Origin: an uncultured Verrucomicrobiota bacterium
Lineage (GTDB): Bacteria > Verrucomicrobiota > Verrucomicrobiia > Opitutales > Opitutaceae
NCBI GenBank assembly: GCA_903960515.1
Contig: CAJCBL010000186.1
Span: 1 to 61,013 of the forward strand
Direction of reading: 5' to 3'
DNA length: 61,013 nt
Position 1 is the first letter of the stretch. Each line of letters starts with the position of its first letter. Of the stretch, positions 1-7,798 are shown piece after piece. The notes under the pieces are model-generated. The model was not told where the DNA came from and made no database searches. It saw only the letters and a program-made list of their open reading frames with translations. The position numbers and the translations under genes were made by a program.

Positions 1-133
1 CATCTGCAAACCCTGACCTGCCAGTTCATCAGAGTGGTGCGCAACCTAATTGCTCGATCAACCCCCTGGGAAGAGGCACTGCCGCTGTTTAAGCTACGGC
101 TAGATAGCTACCTATGAGTGCGCCCGGACACCG

Positions 134-1318
134 TTGGCCCGCTACGAAGCCTGTTACAGGGAGAGCACGGTCCTGCGAAAGCACTTCTCCAATATCGCGC
201 CACGCGAAATCGTTGCGCAAGTTGATGCACTCTACAACGACGAGCGCGGCCGTTGGATCGACGAGAAAGTAAACACGTTTTTGGCCGCCAATAACCCGAC
301 CTTTCACGACTTCAGTCCCCATCGGGAACTGGCGAAGGAGCTTAGCCTAAAGGGCGAAGGGCGAGTTGCAGACTTGGCCAAGATCTTGGGTGGGCTTCGC
401 GACGACATCATGAACTATACTGCGGCCAAAATCACCGAGTTGTCGTTCAAGCGTAACGTCACAGCCATAATTACCATAATGGCGATCAGCCTCTCGATCG
501 GATTCACCCTCTGGTTCGGAACCACCATCTCCCGCATGATCGCGTCGGTAACCCGCGAGATCGCCGACGGTGCCGCGCGGGTGTATGCAGCTGCGCGGCA
601 GATCACCGAGGCCAGCGAGAGCTTGGCCCATAGTTCCACGTCCCAGGCGGCCAGCGTCGACGCAACGCTAACGATGATAGGCCAGATCCGCTCGATGGCC
701 GATGCTACAAGCAGCACAGCCCAGAAGGCCACTGCGGCAATCAGTAACACCTCATCTATAGTGGCTGAATCCAACGCGATTATGGGAGAGATGGGCACTT
801 CAATTGAGCAGATCACCACCAATAGCGTGGAAACAAAAAAGATTTTGCGGACGATCAATGAGATCGCATTCCAGACCAACATCCTCGCCCTCAACGCCGC
901 CATCGAAGCAGCACGTGCGGGCGAGGCGGGGGCTGGATTCGCCATCGTGGCCGAAGAGGTACGCACCCTCGCCCAACGCTCAGCGGCCGCTGCCAACAGC
1001 ACCGAACAACTCACCGAGCATTCCAACAAATGTATCAGCGCCGGCACCGTAGCCGCCAAGCGGGCCAGTGATTCACTTGGCCGGGTGCTGAGCAGCACAG
1101 GGGAGGTATCGAATTGCATCACCGACATTGAGGCGCACGTCCAGCAACAGACGACAGCAGTAGGAGAGATCGATGGAGCCGCCACGAAGGTCGGTGAGAT
1201 CACCCACGCCACTGCGGCCGCTGCGGAGCAGACTGCCGCCTCTGCCTTTTCGCTCAACGAAGAAGCCAACCGTCTGGAGGACTGCGTCGTACAACTGGAA
1301 AAGATCGTACTCGGGTGA
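134..1318 (+). CDS. Methyl-accepting chemotaxis protein, 5'-truncated
   Basis: Chemoreceptor that would signal to CheA/CheW. The 394-residue reading frame has about 95 residues of helical sensor remnant, one membrane segment (about residues 110-132), then a long methyl-accepting coiled coil. The hairpin tip is canonical: [20 protein letters not shown], followed by [17 protein letters not shown] complete four-helix-bundle receptor should start with a cytoplasmic tail and a first membrane helix; both are missing. The only available start in frame is a TTG at 134, and the frame is closed by stops at 101-103 and 47-49. Another frame is open from base 1 to 117, so either a frameshift or a replacement of the 5' end has occurred. 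The signalling half is confident; whether a functional receptor is made is doubtful. Confidence 0.8.
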   Translation: MARYEACYRESTVLRKHFSNIAPREIVAQVDALYNDERGRWIDEKVNTFLAANNPTFHDFSPHRELAKELSLKGEGRVADLAKILGGLRDDIMNYTAAKITELSFKRNVTAIITIMAISLSIGFTLWFGTTISRMIASVTREIADGAARVYAAARQITEASESLAHSSTSQAASVDATLTMIGQIRSMADATSSTAQKATAAISNTSSIVAESNAIMGEMGTSIEQITTNSVETKKILRTINEIAFQTNILALNAAIEAARAGEAGAGFAIVAEEVRTLAQRSAAAANSTEQLTEHSNKCISAGTVAAKRASDSLGRVLSSTGEVSNCITDIEAHVQQQTTAVGEIDGAATKVGEITHATAAAAEQTAASAFSLNEEANRLEDCVVQLEKIVLG

Positions 1319-1581
1319 GCGGGCCCCTCCTCATGGGCGATTCCTCGAGCCCCGCCCGCCGCCGGCCCCGAAGTGCTTCCCTGCCCTCGCCACCCAGCAA
1401 CTGCTGGATTGAGGAGGCATGGCTCGCGACGAACCGGAGTGCGTAGGCATCTAGAAGGAGGCGTGCCGTTCGAGGCACTGCCACTTGCCAATCTTTACCC
1501 GACCCTAATCCGCCCCCCGTCCCTAATCCGACCCCAAGCAACGGAAGCCATACCGGAAGATTGGAGTTCACCTTTTACCAC

Positions 1582-2565
1582 CTACCCGAAGGGGCTTTGG
1601 CGCAGTGCGCGCAGGACGGTGAGTCCGCCCCAATCTGTTACGGGCAGAAGCGGACGCGGGGCGCTGCGCTCACGCCCCCCGTAACGGCGCCAATATGCGG
1701 CCAGATGCAGGGCGACAAAGGCCTGCGAACCAAGCACGGCCGAGTCGGTGAAGTATCGTACCCGGCAACGCAGCACCGTAGAGAGGGGCAGTTGGCCTTT
1801 TTGCCCCAATACCTTTTGGAAGGCGGCCGGGGCAATGGTGGGGCCGGCAAGACGCGGAGCCGAACCGGTGCCAAACAGTCCAATACGATGCGCGGCATGG
1901 GCTTGTTGCCACCTCCCGCCATGCACCTGGCAAAGTCCTGCTCGGGCGGTGGCATTGCCGGCGACGGACTCGCCGTAGCCGCAGAATCGGTAGTCCTTGG
2001 GATCTGCCACCAAGCCGGCGCGCACGGGGTTGAGGTCGATGTAGAAGGCCATGGTGCGCAAGGCGTTGCCGGAGCACTCCACCAATACGGACTTAAAGCG
2101 CTCGGCAAAGAGCGTGCCGTAGCGGCCGTGGGCCCTGTTGAACCAGATGGCGAAACGCTGCTTCAAGAGCTTCATGAAGTTGGAGACATCGCCCATGAGC
2201 GCCAACTGGCGACGCCGCCAAGCCTCGCCCTCGGGGCCGCCGGCCACCAACTGCGCCTCGATCACCTCGATACGAGCCTGCTGGTACTTGGTCGGCTTGG
2301 GGTGGAGCAGCCGGTAGCGCCGCAGCAACTCCGTATCCGAAGGCGTGGTCTTCTGAGGCACCCGCACCAGGATGTGGAAGTGGTTGCTGAGGATCGCGTA
2401 GGTGAGGATTTCGACTCCGCAGTATTCGGCCACCAGCCATAGCTGGCGTCGCAGGATTTCTTTTGCCGGGTCGTCGATGAGGCGCTCCCCCGCCACCACC
2501 CGAGTCATGCAGTGGTAGGCTGCCGGCCCCTCCTCAGGCGAAACCTTGATACGCCCCAGCCTCAT
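1582..2565 (-). CDS. REP-associated tyrosine transposase (RAYT, Y1/HUH family)
   Basis: Single-strand DNA transposase of the IS200/IS605-like Y1 superfamily, of the domesticated RAYT type that acts on REP palindromes. The N-terminus has the family pattern (PAAYHCMTR at about residues 14-22), the metal-binding HUH motif appears as SNHFHILVRVP, and the YIDLNPVRAGLV segment is characteristic. The length of 327 aa is in the usual range for the longer family members. It stands alone, with no partner accessory gene and no flanking IS ends, which fits a RAYT rather than a self-mobile IS. Palindromic repeats of the right size occur in the window (7.5, 10.9, 35.2 and 42.2 kb) and are candidate substrates. 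The link to those repeats is inference. Confidence 0.88.
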   Translation of the reverse strand: MRLGRIKVSPEEGPAAYHCMTRVVAGERLIDDPAKEILRRQLWLVAEYCGVEILTYAILSNHFHILVRVPQKTTPSDTELLRRYRLLHPKPTKYQQARIEVIEAQLVAGGPEGEAWRRRQLALMGDVSNFMKLLKQRFAIWFNRAHGRYGTLFAERFKSVLVECSGNALRTMAFYIDLNPVRAGLVADPKDYRFCGYGESVAGNATARAGLCQVHGGRWQQAHAAHRIGLFGTGSAPRLAGPTIAPAAFQKVLGQKGQLPLSTVLRCRVRYFTDSAVLGSQAFVALHLAAYWRRYGGRERSAPRPLLPVTDWGGLTVLRALRQSPFG

Positions 2566-2750
2566 AACGCCCCAATTTGGTCACTATGGTGCTGATGTCT
2601 AAAATTTCCGACCTGTCCCTTCTGGGTAGGGATCGAAGGTGCTGGTGTGGGGGCAGCGAAGGTATGCATCGGCGCTGGTGCCTCCGGCGCGAGGAACCTT
2701 TAATGGGACGGGCCAAGATTAGCGGCAAAGGCCGGTTCCATCACTCCGGC

Positions 2751-3323
2751 TCACGCCGCCGCCACTCTCCGGTAAAAACACGCCGAGGCCTCGCGCGGGC
2801 CGCCTCCGAGGCGCTTGATGAGTTCCCAGCCGGGCTGGGACAACTGCAACTCACCCGGCATCTCGAATACAACCAACCCATCGCCACCGGCCACCAGCAA
2901 CCGGTCGAACTGCTCAAAGAACCGCCCCGGCTGAGCCTGAATCATCGCGTACGGAGGATCGGCAAACACGAGCCCGGCACGCGCGCCATCGGCCGGCGCC
3001 CAGGTGAGCGCATCAGCTTTCGTCACCACACAGGCAGCAGCATCGACCTGCAGGCTTTTCGCGACAGCGGCGAGATTGACCCGCAGACAGTCCAGCGCCT
3101 CTCGGCCCTGCTCGACAAACGTGCCGCACTCCGCCCCGCGGCTCCACGCCTCCAGCCCATAGGAACCGCTGCCTGCAAAAAGATCCACAAACCGAACACC
3201 GACCGCACGCGGCCCCAGGCTGGAGAACACGGACTGGCGCAGCCGGTCCATGGCGGGGCGAGTCGCGTCGCCTTTCGGCACGCGTAGTGGAATTCCGCGG
3301 GCATTGCCTCCGGTGATGCGCAT
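2751..3323 (-). CDS. rsmD: 16S rRNA (guanine(966)-N(2))-methyltransferase RsmD
   Basis: SAM-dependent N2-methylation of a guanine in helix 31 of 16S rRNA. The start chosen at 3323 gives the family N-terminus MRITGGNARGIPL (190 aa); a GAGGG sits about 12 bases upstream. SAM-binding motif I is FVDLFAGSGSYGLEA and the catalytic motif is DPPY. The frame stays open to 3587 but the extra 88 residues are unlike any RsmD and overlap the promoter area of the divergent gene. It stands alone, divergent from the WPL-repeat/Mla operon. Confidence 0.9.
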   Translation of the reverse strand: MRITGGNARGIPLRVPKGDATRPAMDRLRQSVFSSLGPRAVGVRFVDLFAGSGSYGLEAWSRGAECGTFVEQGREALDCLRVNLAAVAKSLQVDAAACVVTKADALTWAPADGARAGLVFADPPYAMIQAQPGRFFEQFDRLLVAGGDGLVVFEMPGELQLSQPGWELIKRLGGGPREASACFYRRVAAA

Positions 3324-3487
3324 GCCCCAGCCAAACCCTCCCGCCCCGGCTGCACAAGCGCCCACATCGCGATTGCATCCTGCGCAGAGCATCGTTAGCC
3401 AACTACCAAACCGACAGGCTCTGCCGGTTCCGGCCCGACCCCGGAACCGTTTCATGGGCCGCGGTCCTACAAACTCTATTGCGCTCG

Positions 3488-4990
3488 ATGAAACTGCCCG
3501 GACAAAGGTGGCTGGTGGCCTTGCTTTGCCTCGCGGCGCCCGCATGGCTGCGGGCGTCCGACGAGAATCTGTGGCCATTTCGCACAACCCAGGAATCGAG
3601 CGACGGCACCTCCACGCGCACCAACGCCCTGGGTCCCCTGTTCTTCGACACCCGGCTGCCCGACCGCCACGAAACCGGCCTGCGCCCGCTTTACCTCCAC
3701 CGCGAGTTCACGGGCACCGATCGCACTCAGGACTACATCCTGTTTCCCCTCTTCTTCCGCGAGGCTCGCGGCGGCGACGCCCGCTGGAGTTTCTTTTCGC
3801 TGGTCAACTCCGACCGCCGCTCCGAGCCGGCCGCCGCCGGAGCCTCCCCCGCCCCCGAAGACAAGTGGCAGGCCTTCGACCTGTGGCCCTTCTACTTCTC
3901 GCGCCAGACCGGCGACCCCGCAACCAGCTACCAGGCACTCCTGCCGCTGCACGGAACAATCAAGCACCGCTTCGGCGACGACCGTATCGATTTCACTCTC
4001 TTCCCGCTCTACAGCCGCTGGCAGAAGGGCGAGAGGGTGGAGACCGACTGGCTCTGGCCCTTCGTGCGGGAAATCCACGGCGGCGGTGAATCCGGCTTCG
4101 CCCTGTGGCCGCTCTACGGAGAACGCGAGAAATCTGGCGACGCTGCATCCACTTCCCGGTTTGTACTCTGGCCCCTGTGGCTTCAGCGCGACCGCAAGCT
4201 CGAGGACGGCAGCGAGCGCACCCGCGCCCTGTTCCCCCTCTACTCCGGGCGCCACTCGCCCACCGTCAACGACGACAGCTATCTGCTTTTCTTCGGACGC
4301 ACCCACGCCACCGCGCCCGCCGCCTACGACGAGACGCGCTACCTCTGGCCACTCTTCGTGCAGGGCCATGGCGCCGACGGCCGGCTCACCGACCGCTGGG
4401 CCCCGTTCTACACGCACTCCGCCAAGCCCGCAGGCGATACCAAGACCTGGGTACTCTGGCCGCTCTACCGCGAGGCGAACTGGACCGACGCCGGCCTCGC
4501 GCAGCGCAAGACCCAGCTTCTGTATTTCTTCTATTGGAACCTCGATCAGCGCGACCCGCTGCGCCCAGGCGCCCAGCACGCCTCCAAAACCCACCTCTGG
4601 CCCCTCTTCAGCGCGTGGGACAACGGCGCAGGTCGCCGCCAGTTGCAGGTGCTCAGCCCGTTCGAGGTCTTCTACCCTCACGACGCCCAGGTGCGCACGC
4701 TCTGGTCTCCGCTCTTCTCGCTCTACCGCTTCGACCGTCGCTCGCCCGAGGCGGTGGCGACTTCGTTGCTCTTCGACTGCGTGACCTACCGGCGCAAGGC
4801 GGCCAACTGGCAGCTCGACCTCGGCCCGCTGTGCCGCCTCACACGCGCCGAGGGCCGTACCCGTTTCTCCCTGTTCCCGGCGCTCTTCGCCCGCCCCGCT
4901 GCCCCCACTACGCCTCCGGCCCCCGGCCCCGAGTCCGGCCCTTTTCCTGCAACCGTTCCCGCCCCGGCCTCAGCCGCCGGCCAACCATGA
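3488..4990 (+). CDS. Exported WPL/FPL-repeat protein, first gene of the Mla-like operon
   Basis: Unrecognised family. A signal peptide is clear (MKLPGQRWLVALLCLAAPAWLRA). After it comes a tandem series of about fifteen short units ending in an L-W/F-P-L/F-aromatic pattern (LWPF, LFPLFF, LWPFYF, LFPLYS, LWPLYG, LWPLFV), spaced about 25-45 residues apart and separated by polar charged loops. This alternation would suit a beta-barrel or a beta-solenoid. A TTG at 3479 adds three residues; the ATG at 3488 is preferred because the signal peptide then starts normally. The stop overlaps the mlaE start by four bases (ATGA), so it is translationally coupled to the phospholipid transporter. A role as the outer-membrane or periplasmic partner is inferred only from this context. 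Confidence 0.7.
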   Translation: MKLPGQRWLVALLCLAAPAWLRASDENLWPFRTTQESSDGTSTRTNALGPLFFDTRLPDRHETGLRPLYLHREFTGTDRTQDYILFPLFFREARGGDARWSFFSLVNSDRRSEPAAAGASPAPEDKWQAFDLWPFYFSRQTGDPATSYQALLPLHGTIKHRFGDDRIDFTLFPLYSRWQKGERVETDWLWPFVREIHGGGESGFALWPLYGEREKSGDAASTSRFVLWPLWLQRDRKLEDGSERTRALFPLYSGRHSPTVNDDSYLLFFGRTHATAPAAYDETRYLWPLFVQGHGADGRLTDRWAPFYTHSAKPAGDTKTWVLWPLYREANWTDAGLAQRKTQLLYFFYWNLDQRDPLRPGAQHASKTHLWPLFSAWDNGAGRRQLQVLSPFEVFYPHDAQVRTLWSPLFSLYRFDRRSPEAVATSLLFDCVTYRRKAANWQLDLGPLCRLTRAEGRTRFSLFPALFARPAAPTTPPAPGPESGPFPATVPAPASAAGQP

Positions 4991-5742
4991 AACGCATATT
5001 CCACGACACCTGCGACGGCATCGGCAGCGGTGTGCTTCTCGCCTACCGCGCCTTCGCCTCGCTGCCCACCGCCCCGCGTATCCTCAAGCGCGTGGTCGAG
5101 CAGGCCTACCTGGGCAGCTACACCACGCTGCCAATCGTGGTCATCCTCAGCTTCTTCATCGGCGCCGTGCTCGCCCTGCAAACCGGCATCACGATGGCGG
5201 GGATGAGCATGCAGGGCTACATCGGCACCATCGTGGGCGAGTCGCTCACCCGCGAACTCGGCCCGGTGATGGTGGCCATCATGCTGGCCGGCCGCGTGGG
5301 TTCGGCGATCACAGCCGAGCTGGCCTCGATGAAGGTGTACCAGGAGGTGGATGCGCTGGTGACGATGAACATCCCGCCCGAGCGCTTCCTGGTGCTCCCG
5401 CGCCTGCTCGCCGTGCTGCTCTTCATGCCCTTGCTCACCATGGTGGGCATCGTGGTGGGCTGGCTGGGCGGAGCGGTGGTCTGCCACTACGTGCAGATCA
5501 TCAACATCGCCCCCGAGATCTACTTCCGCAGTCTCCAGAGTTTTCTCACCCCGACCGACCTCACCCACGGCCTGCTCAAGGGCGAGATCTTCGGCTTTGT
5601 GATCATCCTCACCGCCTGCAACACCGGGCTGCGCACCACCGGCGGCCCGCGCGAGATCGGCGCTGCGGTAACCCGCTCGGTCGTGCTCTCGCTCATCCTC
5701 ATCCTGGTTCTGGATTACTTCATCACCAAAGTCCTCGCCTGA
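4987..5742 (+). CDS. mlaE: MlaE-family ABC transporter permease
   Basis: Inner-membrane permease of an Mla-type (MlaFEDB) glycerophospholipid transporter. It is 251 aa with five or six hydrophobic segments. Family hallmarks include the amphipathic N-terminus, SFFIGAVLALQ, the loop LTRELGPVMVAIMLAGRVGSA, and ELASMKVYQEVDAL. It overlaps the upstream gene by ATGA and lies five bases before the ATPase gene, so one operon is very likely. Its presence with MlaF and MlaD points to a complete inner-membrane core; an MlaB-like STAS partner and an MlaC-like carrier are not visible here. Confidence 0.93.
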   Translation: MKRIFHDTCDGIGSGVLLAYRAFASLPTAPRILKRVVEQAYLGSYTTLPIVVILSFFIGAVLALQTGITMAGMSMQGYIGTIVGESLTRELGPVMVAIMLAGRVGSAITAELASMKVYQEVDALVTMNIPPERFLVLPRLLAVLLFMPLLTMVGIVVGWLGGAVVCHYVQIINIAPEIYFRSLQSFLTPTDLTHGLLKGEIFGFVIILTACNTGLRTTGGPREIGAAVTRSVVLSLILILVLDYFITKVLA

Positions 5743-5747
5743 GCCCG

Positions 5748-6554
5748 ATGAAAACCACCACCCACCACATAGCGAGAAGCTCCGACCGCCAGCCGGTCTC
5801 CATCGAGGTCACGGGCCTAGCCAAGACCTTCGGCTCCCAGCGCGTCCTCTCCGATATCAACCTCTCCGTGAAGCCCGGAGAGATCTTCGCGATCATGGGC
5901 CCCAGCGGCTCGGGCAAGAGCGTGCTGCTGCGCCAGATCGCCGGCCTCGACCTGCCCACCTCCGGCACCGCCCGTATCAATGAGCAGGACCCAGCCGACC
6001 CCGATACCCGAGACCGCTTCGCCCTCGCCCTGGTCTTCCAGGCCGGCGCGCTCTTCAACTCCCTCACCGTCTACGACAATCTCTCGCTCTACCTGCTTGA
6101 GCACCGCCTTTGTCCCGGTCAGGAGATCCGCGAGCGAGTGATGCGTGCGCTCAAGATCCTTTCGCTGGAAGGGGCCGCGCACAAGTTCCCCTCCGAGCTC
6201 TCCGGCGGTATGAAGAAACGCGTGGCCATCGCCCGCGCCTTGGTGATGGAGCCCCAGCTCATCCTCTTCGACGAGCCCACCTCGGAGCTCGACCCCACGA
6301 TGTCGGCCACCATCGCCGAGATCATTGCCACGTTGCGCCAGCACATCGCGGTTACCACCATCGTCGTCACCCACGACCGCGACCTAGCCCTCACCATCGC
6401 CGACCGCGTGGCCATCCTGATGAAGGGAAAACTGGTCTGCGTGACCACGCCCGCTGAGCTGCGCACGCTGCCCAATCCGGCCGTCCAAGACTTTCTCAAT
6501 CCGAAAATCGATCTGCAAAATCCTCGTTTCAAGCAATTGGAGGTTTCCTCATGA
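5748..6554 (+). CDS. mlaF: MlaF-family ABC transporter ATP-binding protein
   Basis: ATPase that drives the MlaE permease on the cytoplasmic face. It has Walker A GPSGSGKS (residues 51-58), Q-loop around FQAG, signature LSGGM (151-155), Walker B LILFDEP (171-177) and the switch histidine in VTHD. The 268 aa length is normal. The signature continues as MKKRVAIARA, as is usual in MlaF proteins. It is in the operon with mlaE and mlaD, overlapping mlaD by four bases. Confidence 0.93.
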   Translation: MKTTTHHIARSSDRQPVSIEVTGLAKTFGSQRVLSDINLSVKPGEIFAIMGPSGSGKSVLLRQIAGLDLPTSGTARINEQDPADPDTRDRFALALVFQAGALFNSLTVYDNLSLYLLEHRLCPGQEIRERVMRALKILSLEGAAHKFPSELSGGMKKRVAIARALVMEPQLILFDEPTSELDPTMSATIAEIIATLRQHIAVTTIVVTHDRDLALTIADRVAILMKGKLVCVTTPAELRTLPNPAVQDFLNPKIDLQNPRFKQLEVSS

Positions 6555-7543
6555 ACAACGCCCAAATGTCGGCCCGCGTAGGCCTCTTCTTCCTCATCGG
6601 CGTAGCGCTGCTCTGGATCACCTACGAAGCGCTCAACGGCGGCTCGCTCTCCCATAAGAAGGGATACAGCGTAACCGCCAGTTTCGCCACGCTCAAGGAG
6701 CTCAAACCCGGCGACGACGTGCGCCAAGCCGGCGTGAAGATCGGCTCCGTGGAGTCCACCCGCCTGGCCGACCGCCGCGCCGAAGCCGTGCTGCTCATCG
6801 ACGAGAAGTCCCTCATCGCCAAGGACGCCACCGCCTCCATCGCGATGGCCGGCATGCTTGGCGGCGGCTATATCTCGCTGGATTTCGGCACCCCCGCCGC
6901 GGGCACCGTCGAAGCCGGCGGCCAGCTACGCACCAAGGAGAGCGCGGACATCAACACCCTCATGGCCGACCTCGGAGACCTCACCGGCGACATCAAAGGC
7001 GCCATCTCCGGTATCAGCAAAGTCACCGGCTCGGCCAACGGCGAGGGCGGGCTGTTCCAGAAACTAGACAAGCTGGTCACCGACAACAGCGCCAACCTCA
7101 CCCAGACCGTCGACAACCTGCAGACGATCACCACCGAGATCCGCAGCGGCAAGGGCACCATCGGCAAGCTCATCAACGACCCCACCGCGCACGACCAGCT
7201 CATCGCCGCCCTGGCCGAAATCCGCACCGCAGCGGGCGAGGCCCGGACCTTCGTAGCGGATACCAGCGGCATCGTTGCCCAAGTGAAATCCGGCAAGGGG
7301 GCCATAGGCGCCTTGCTCTACGACGATGCAACCGCCGAGAACCTGCGCCTCACCGTCTCCAACTTCCGAGACCTCTCCACCAAGCTCAACAGCGGCCAAG
7401 GCACACTCGGCAAGCTGCTCAGCGACGACACGCTCTACAAGGACGCGCAAGGTGTGATCAAGAAAGCCGACCGCGCCCTCGACGGTATGAGCGACCAGGG
7501 CCCGATCAGCGCCGTGGGCATCGCCGCCAACGCGCTGTTCTGA
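6551..7543 (+). CDS. mlaD: MlaD-family MCE-domain protein
   Basis: Substrate-binding ring subunit of the Mla transporter, anchored in the inner membrane and facing the periplasm. An N-terminal transmembrane helix (about residues 8-25) is followed by one MCE domain (about 38-120; GDDVRQAGVKIGSV). A long C-terminal helical region contains repeated G-KGTIGKL, G-KGAIGAL and G-QGTLGKL units, which are typical of long single-MCE proteins. The ATG overlaps the mlaF stop, with a GGAGG at 6539-6543 as ribosome-binding site. The stop codon lies inside the left arm of a palindromic repeat (7540-7680). Confidence 0.92.
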   Translation: MNNAQMSARVGLFFLIGVALLWITYEALNGGSLSHKKGYSVTASFATLKELKPGDDVRQAGVKIGSVESTRLADRRAEAVLLIDEKSLIAKDATASIAMAGMLGGGYISLDFGTPAAGTVEAGGQLRTKESADINTLMADLGDLTGDIKGAISGISKVTGSANGEGGLFQKLDKLVTDNSANLTQTVDNLQTITTEIRSGKGTIGKLINDPTAHDQLIAALAEIRTAAGEARTFVADTSGIVAQVKSGKGAIGALLYDDATAENLRLTVSNFRDLSTKLNSGQGTLGKLLSDDTLYKDAQGVIKKADRALDGMSDQGPISAVGIAANALF

Positions 7544-7680
7544 GGCGTAACCATTCCGTCGTAGGAGCGTGGTTGCACGCGATCCAGAGCGCAGATCGCA
7601 TGCAAGCACCCTCCTACGACTGACAGGCACTTGCGCACGATAGAATGGGGAAACGTCTCAATTGCACGGTCACGGCCAAG
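7540..7680. repeat. REP/MITE-like palindromic element, copy 1
   Basis: The core 7558-7620 is a long imperfect hairpin whose outer arms GTCGTAGGAG and CTCCTACGAC are perfect, with inner arms around TTGCA and TGCAA. Flanks resemble the terminal arms of the better preserved copy at 35157-35299 (left GGCGTAACCAT, right end ACGGCCAAG). The left arm contains the mlaD stop codon. Confidence 0.75.
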
Positions 7681-7742
7681 CCGCCGTACCTCGTAGCGGA
7701 GCGGCTCCCCGCTCCGCCAGGCCAAAGATCCTTCAATTAACA

Positions 7743-7772
7743 CAAAGGCCCGGTCGCGAGACCGGGCCTTTG
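7743..7772. terminator. Bidirectional rho-independent terminator
   Basis: Perfect 13-bp stem with arms CAAAGGCCCGGTC and GACCGGGCCTTTG and a GCGA loop. It lies between the converging ends of mlaD and the TonB-dependent receptor gene, so it can serve both. Each strand ends the stem with three T residues rather than a long T-run. Confidence 0.85.
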
Positions 7773-7798
7773 TATGAGCGTTGGGCTCCGGGCCGAGT

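Noticed and set aside
415-1491. Open reading frame of 358 codons on the minus strand
   Set aside because: Antisense to the chemoreceptor coiled coil, whose heptads give Ala/Ser-rich antisense products.
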